Of a DNA stretch of 64,000 nt, positions 62,787-64,000 are shown in pieces. The notes beneath the pieces were generated by a model. That model saw only the letters and a program-made list of their open reading frames with translations. It searched no databases and had not been told where the DNA came from. The stretch's first letter is position 1; every line of letters begins with the position of its first letter. The DNA comes from Hydra vulgaris (Eukaryota; Cnidaria; Hydrozoa; Anthoathecata; Hydridae): contig NC_088930.1 in assembly GCF_038396675.1 (NCBI RefSeq), positions 35,584,001-35,648,000 on the forward strand, in the 5' to 3' direction. The translations under genes were made by a program, and so were the position numbers.

Positions 62787-64000
62787 TCTAAATGTAATTT
62801 TGTTAGTGTCATGGTTTTAACGCGTAACTATTGAAGTTTAGAAGAGCTATTTTTCTGTGCCACCACTTATATTATAATATTTAAATATTGAATTTAATGC
62901 TGCTGCTCCTGTTCCGTTACTCATTCGTGCATGTTTGCACAGAACTCACGGCAGCCGTTAAACCCAAAATATTGGCGAGAAAAAGGAGCAGCGATTTTTA
63001 TATAAGAAAATGTAAACAAAAGTGTATACAAATATCTAATTCATGTAATCTTCAAATTATGTAAAATTAAAACATTTATCAAGTTTAAAATTAAAACATT
63101 TAACATTGTAAAATTAAAACATTTATCAAATAGTGTTAAAAATTAAGCTTTGTTAATGTTTTATTGTTGTTATATAAGTAATATATATATAAAGATATCA
63201 TCTACTATATGAATAAAAAGGGGGAGAGTCTTTAAAAAGTTTAAAATCTCAATAAACATCAAAACAGCAGTAAAAATATTATGCGCATATGTCAGAATAG
63301 ATGGAGATGGTGACAGAACTGAACTTATTAATGTGCTTAGATAAATAGTTAGGGTAGATTAGGGTAATATGAGCACCTTATGCGAAAATTGGAATAATTT
63401 CAAAAACAATTAAGCTGGATCCAATATTTTTGCGAATAAACAATATTTAGGGGTCCCTTCTTATGATCCATTTAGATATTTGGGCACCCGAAGTTTTTCT
63501 TAAAAACCCAGAGGTTTTAAAAAAGCTGCAAAAATGCTCACATTACCCAGACCACTTGGTAATGTGAGCACTTTTAATTAGCTCAAAAAAACATTAATTT
63601 TGTAAAAATAATGCCAACATGACAATTAGGACTAACTTTCGGAATATTATGATTCGTTATTAACAAAACTTATCATTAAAAGATCAAATTTTAAGCCACT
63701 TTTTGTTGAAACAATACTACTATGTTTTCCGCAGAAAAAAGAAAAAAAAAAATTGGTTTGTTATTTTTTTAATTTTATCAACTCAAACCTTTGAGCGATA
63801 AAAATTCAATTTTATTGAATTTGAATTACAGAAAGGTATTTAGTGTTGGTAAAATATTAAAAACTTTTACTATATTTTGTTTTTATTCAAAAAGCCAATT
63901 ATAACTACTGCTTTTTCAGGACTTTAAACTAAGTAACTTCAATGAAAGTCACTGCGTAATTTGAGCATGCTCATATTGCACAAAACTGGCATCTTAAAAT
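62787..64000 (+). repeat. Segmental duplication copy B, third part, to window edge
   Basis: From TCTAAATGTAATTTTGTTAG this matches 52242-52532, then passes the empty Sola-like site near 63070. From about 63128 it matches 55925-56843. The similarity stops at GAAAGTCAC (63944). The last 48 bases (TGCGTAATTTGAGCATGCTC) are not in copy A, so the next unit boundary lies at or beyond the window edge. Confidence 0.85.
63362..63570. repeat. GGGTAATATGAGCA inverted/direct motif unit (copy 2)
   Basis: GGGTAATATGAGCACC at 63362, inverse TGCTCACATTACCC at 63535 and a third copy GGTAATGTGAGCA at 63558, equivalent to 56195-56403. Confidence 0.65.

Overview
The window is very AT-rich eukaryotic DNA made almost entirely of decayed transposable elements. 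It has long (TA)n tracts, non-LTR retrotransposons of the kind expanded in Hydra (CR1-like), a Penelope-like element, hAT, Tc1/mariner, pogo, piggyBac and Helitron remnants, introns inside transposase genes, and pol III box-bearing sequences. No operons, Shine-Dalgarno sites or dense coding are present. I infer a cnidarian, most likely Hydra; this rests on repeat content and composition, not on a taxonomic marker gene.

Layout. 1-12450: microsatellites, a TIR-bounded DD37E Tc1/mariner copy (2655-3953), several perfect or near-perfect long palindromes interleaved with (TA)n tracts (5450-6786), a second Tc1/IS630-like transposase relic, a BED-finger hAT relic (8571-10300) and a fragment of an unnamed repetitive protein. 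12455-16379: a pogo/Tigger-like element with a broken transposase carrying a 38-residue internal triplication, plus nested MITE and tRNA-like pieces. 17506-19628: a 5'-truncated Penelope-like RT/GIY-YIG ORF abutting a 619-bp foldback element. 22590-32530: pieces of at least four LINE copies, one (26290-29040) with a long intact RT ORF and a poly-A tail. 32690-34860: hAT-type MITEs, one with a perfect 8-bp target duplication. 34950-42120: a LINE relic, a LINE ORF1-like relic and a degraded Helitron Rep-helicase on the minus strand. 43498-48536: MITEs, a second 601-bp foldback family and a second DD37E element with perfect 28-base ends.

50755-64000 is the only region with plausible host genes: a tandem segmental duplication carrying two intact Rab20-like small GTPase ORFs (51282-51938 and 57437-58105). 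Each copy was later hit by different transposons. A 3149-bp element with a 26-base TIR, 4-bp target duplication and DDE-like transposase (best guess Sola-like) entered copy A. A piggyBac element at TTAA and a 5'-truncated LINE entered copy B. Because the other copy preserves each empty site, the insertion boundaries can be read directly. The substitutions between the two GTPases sit mostly in the P-loop and switch regions, and copy A has lost the catalytic Gln in the G3 motif that copy B keeps. That locus, the Sola-like element and the two related foldback families are the most interesting parts of the window.
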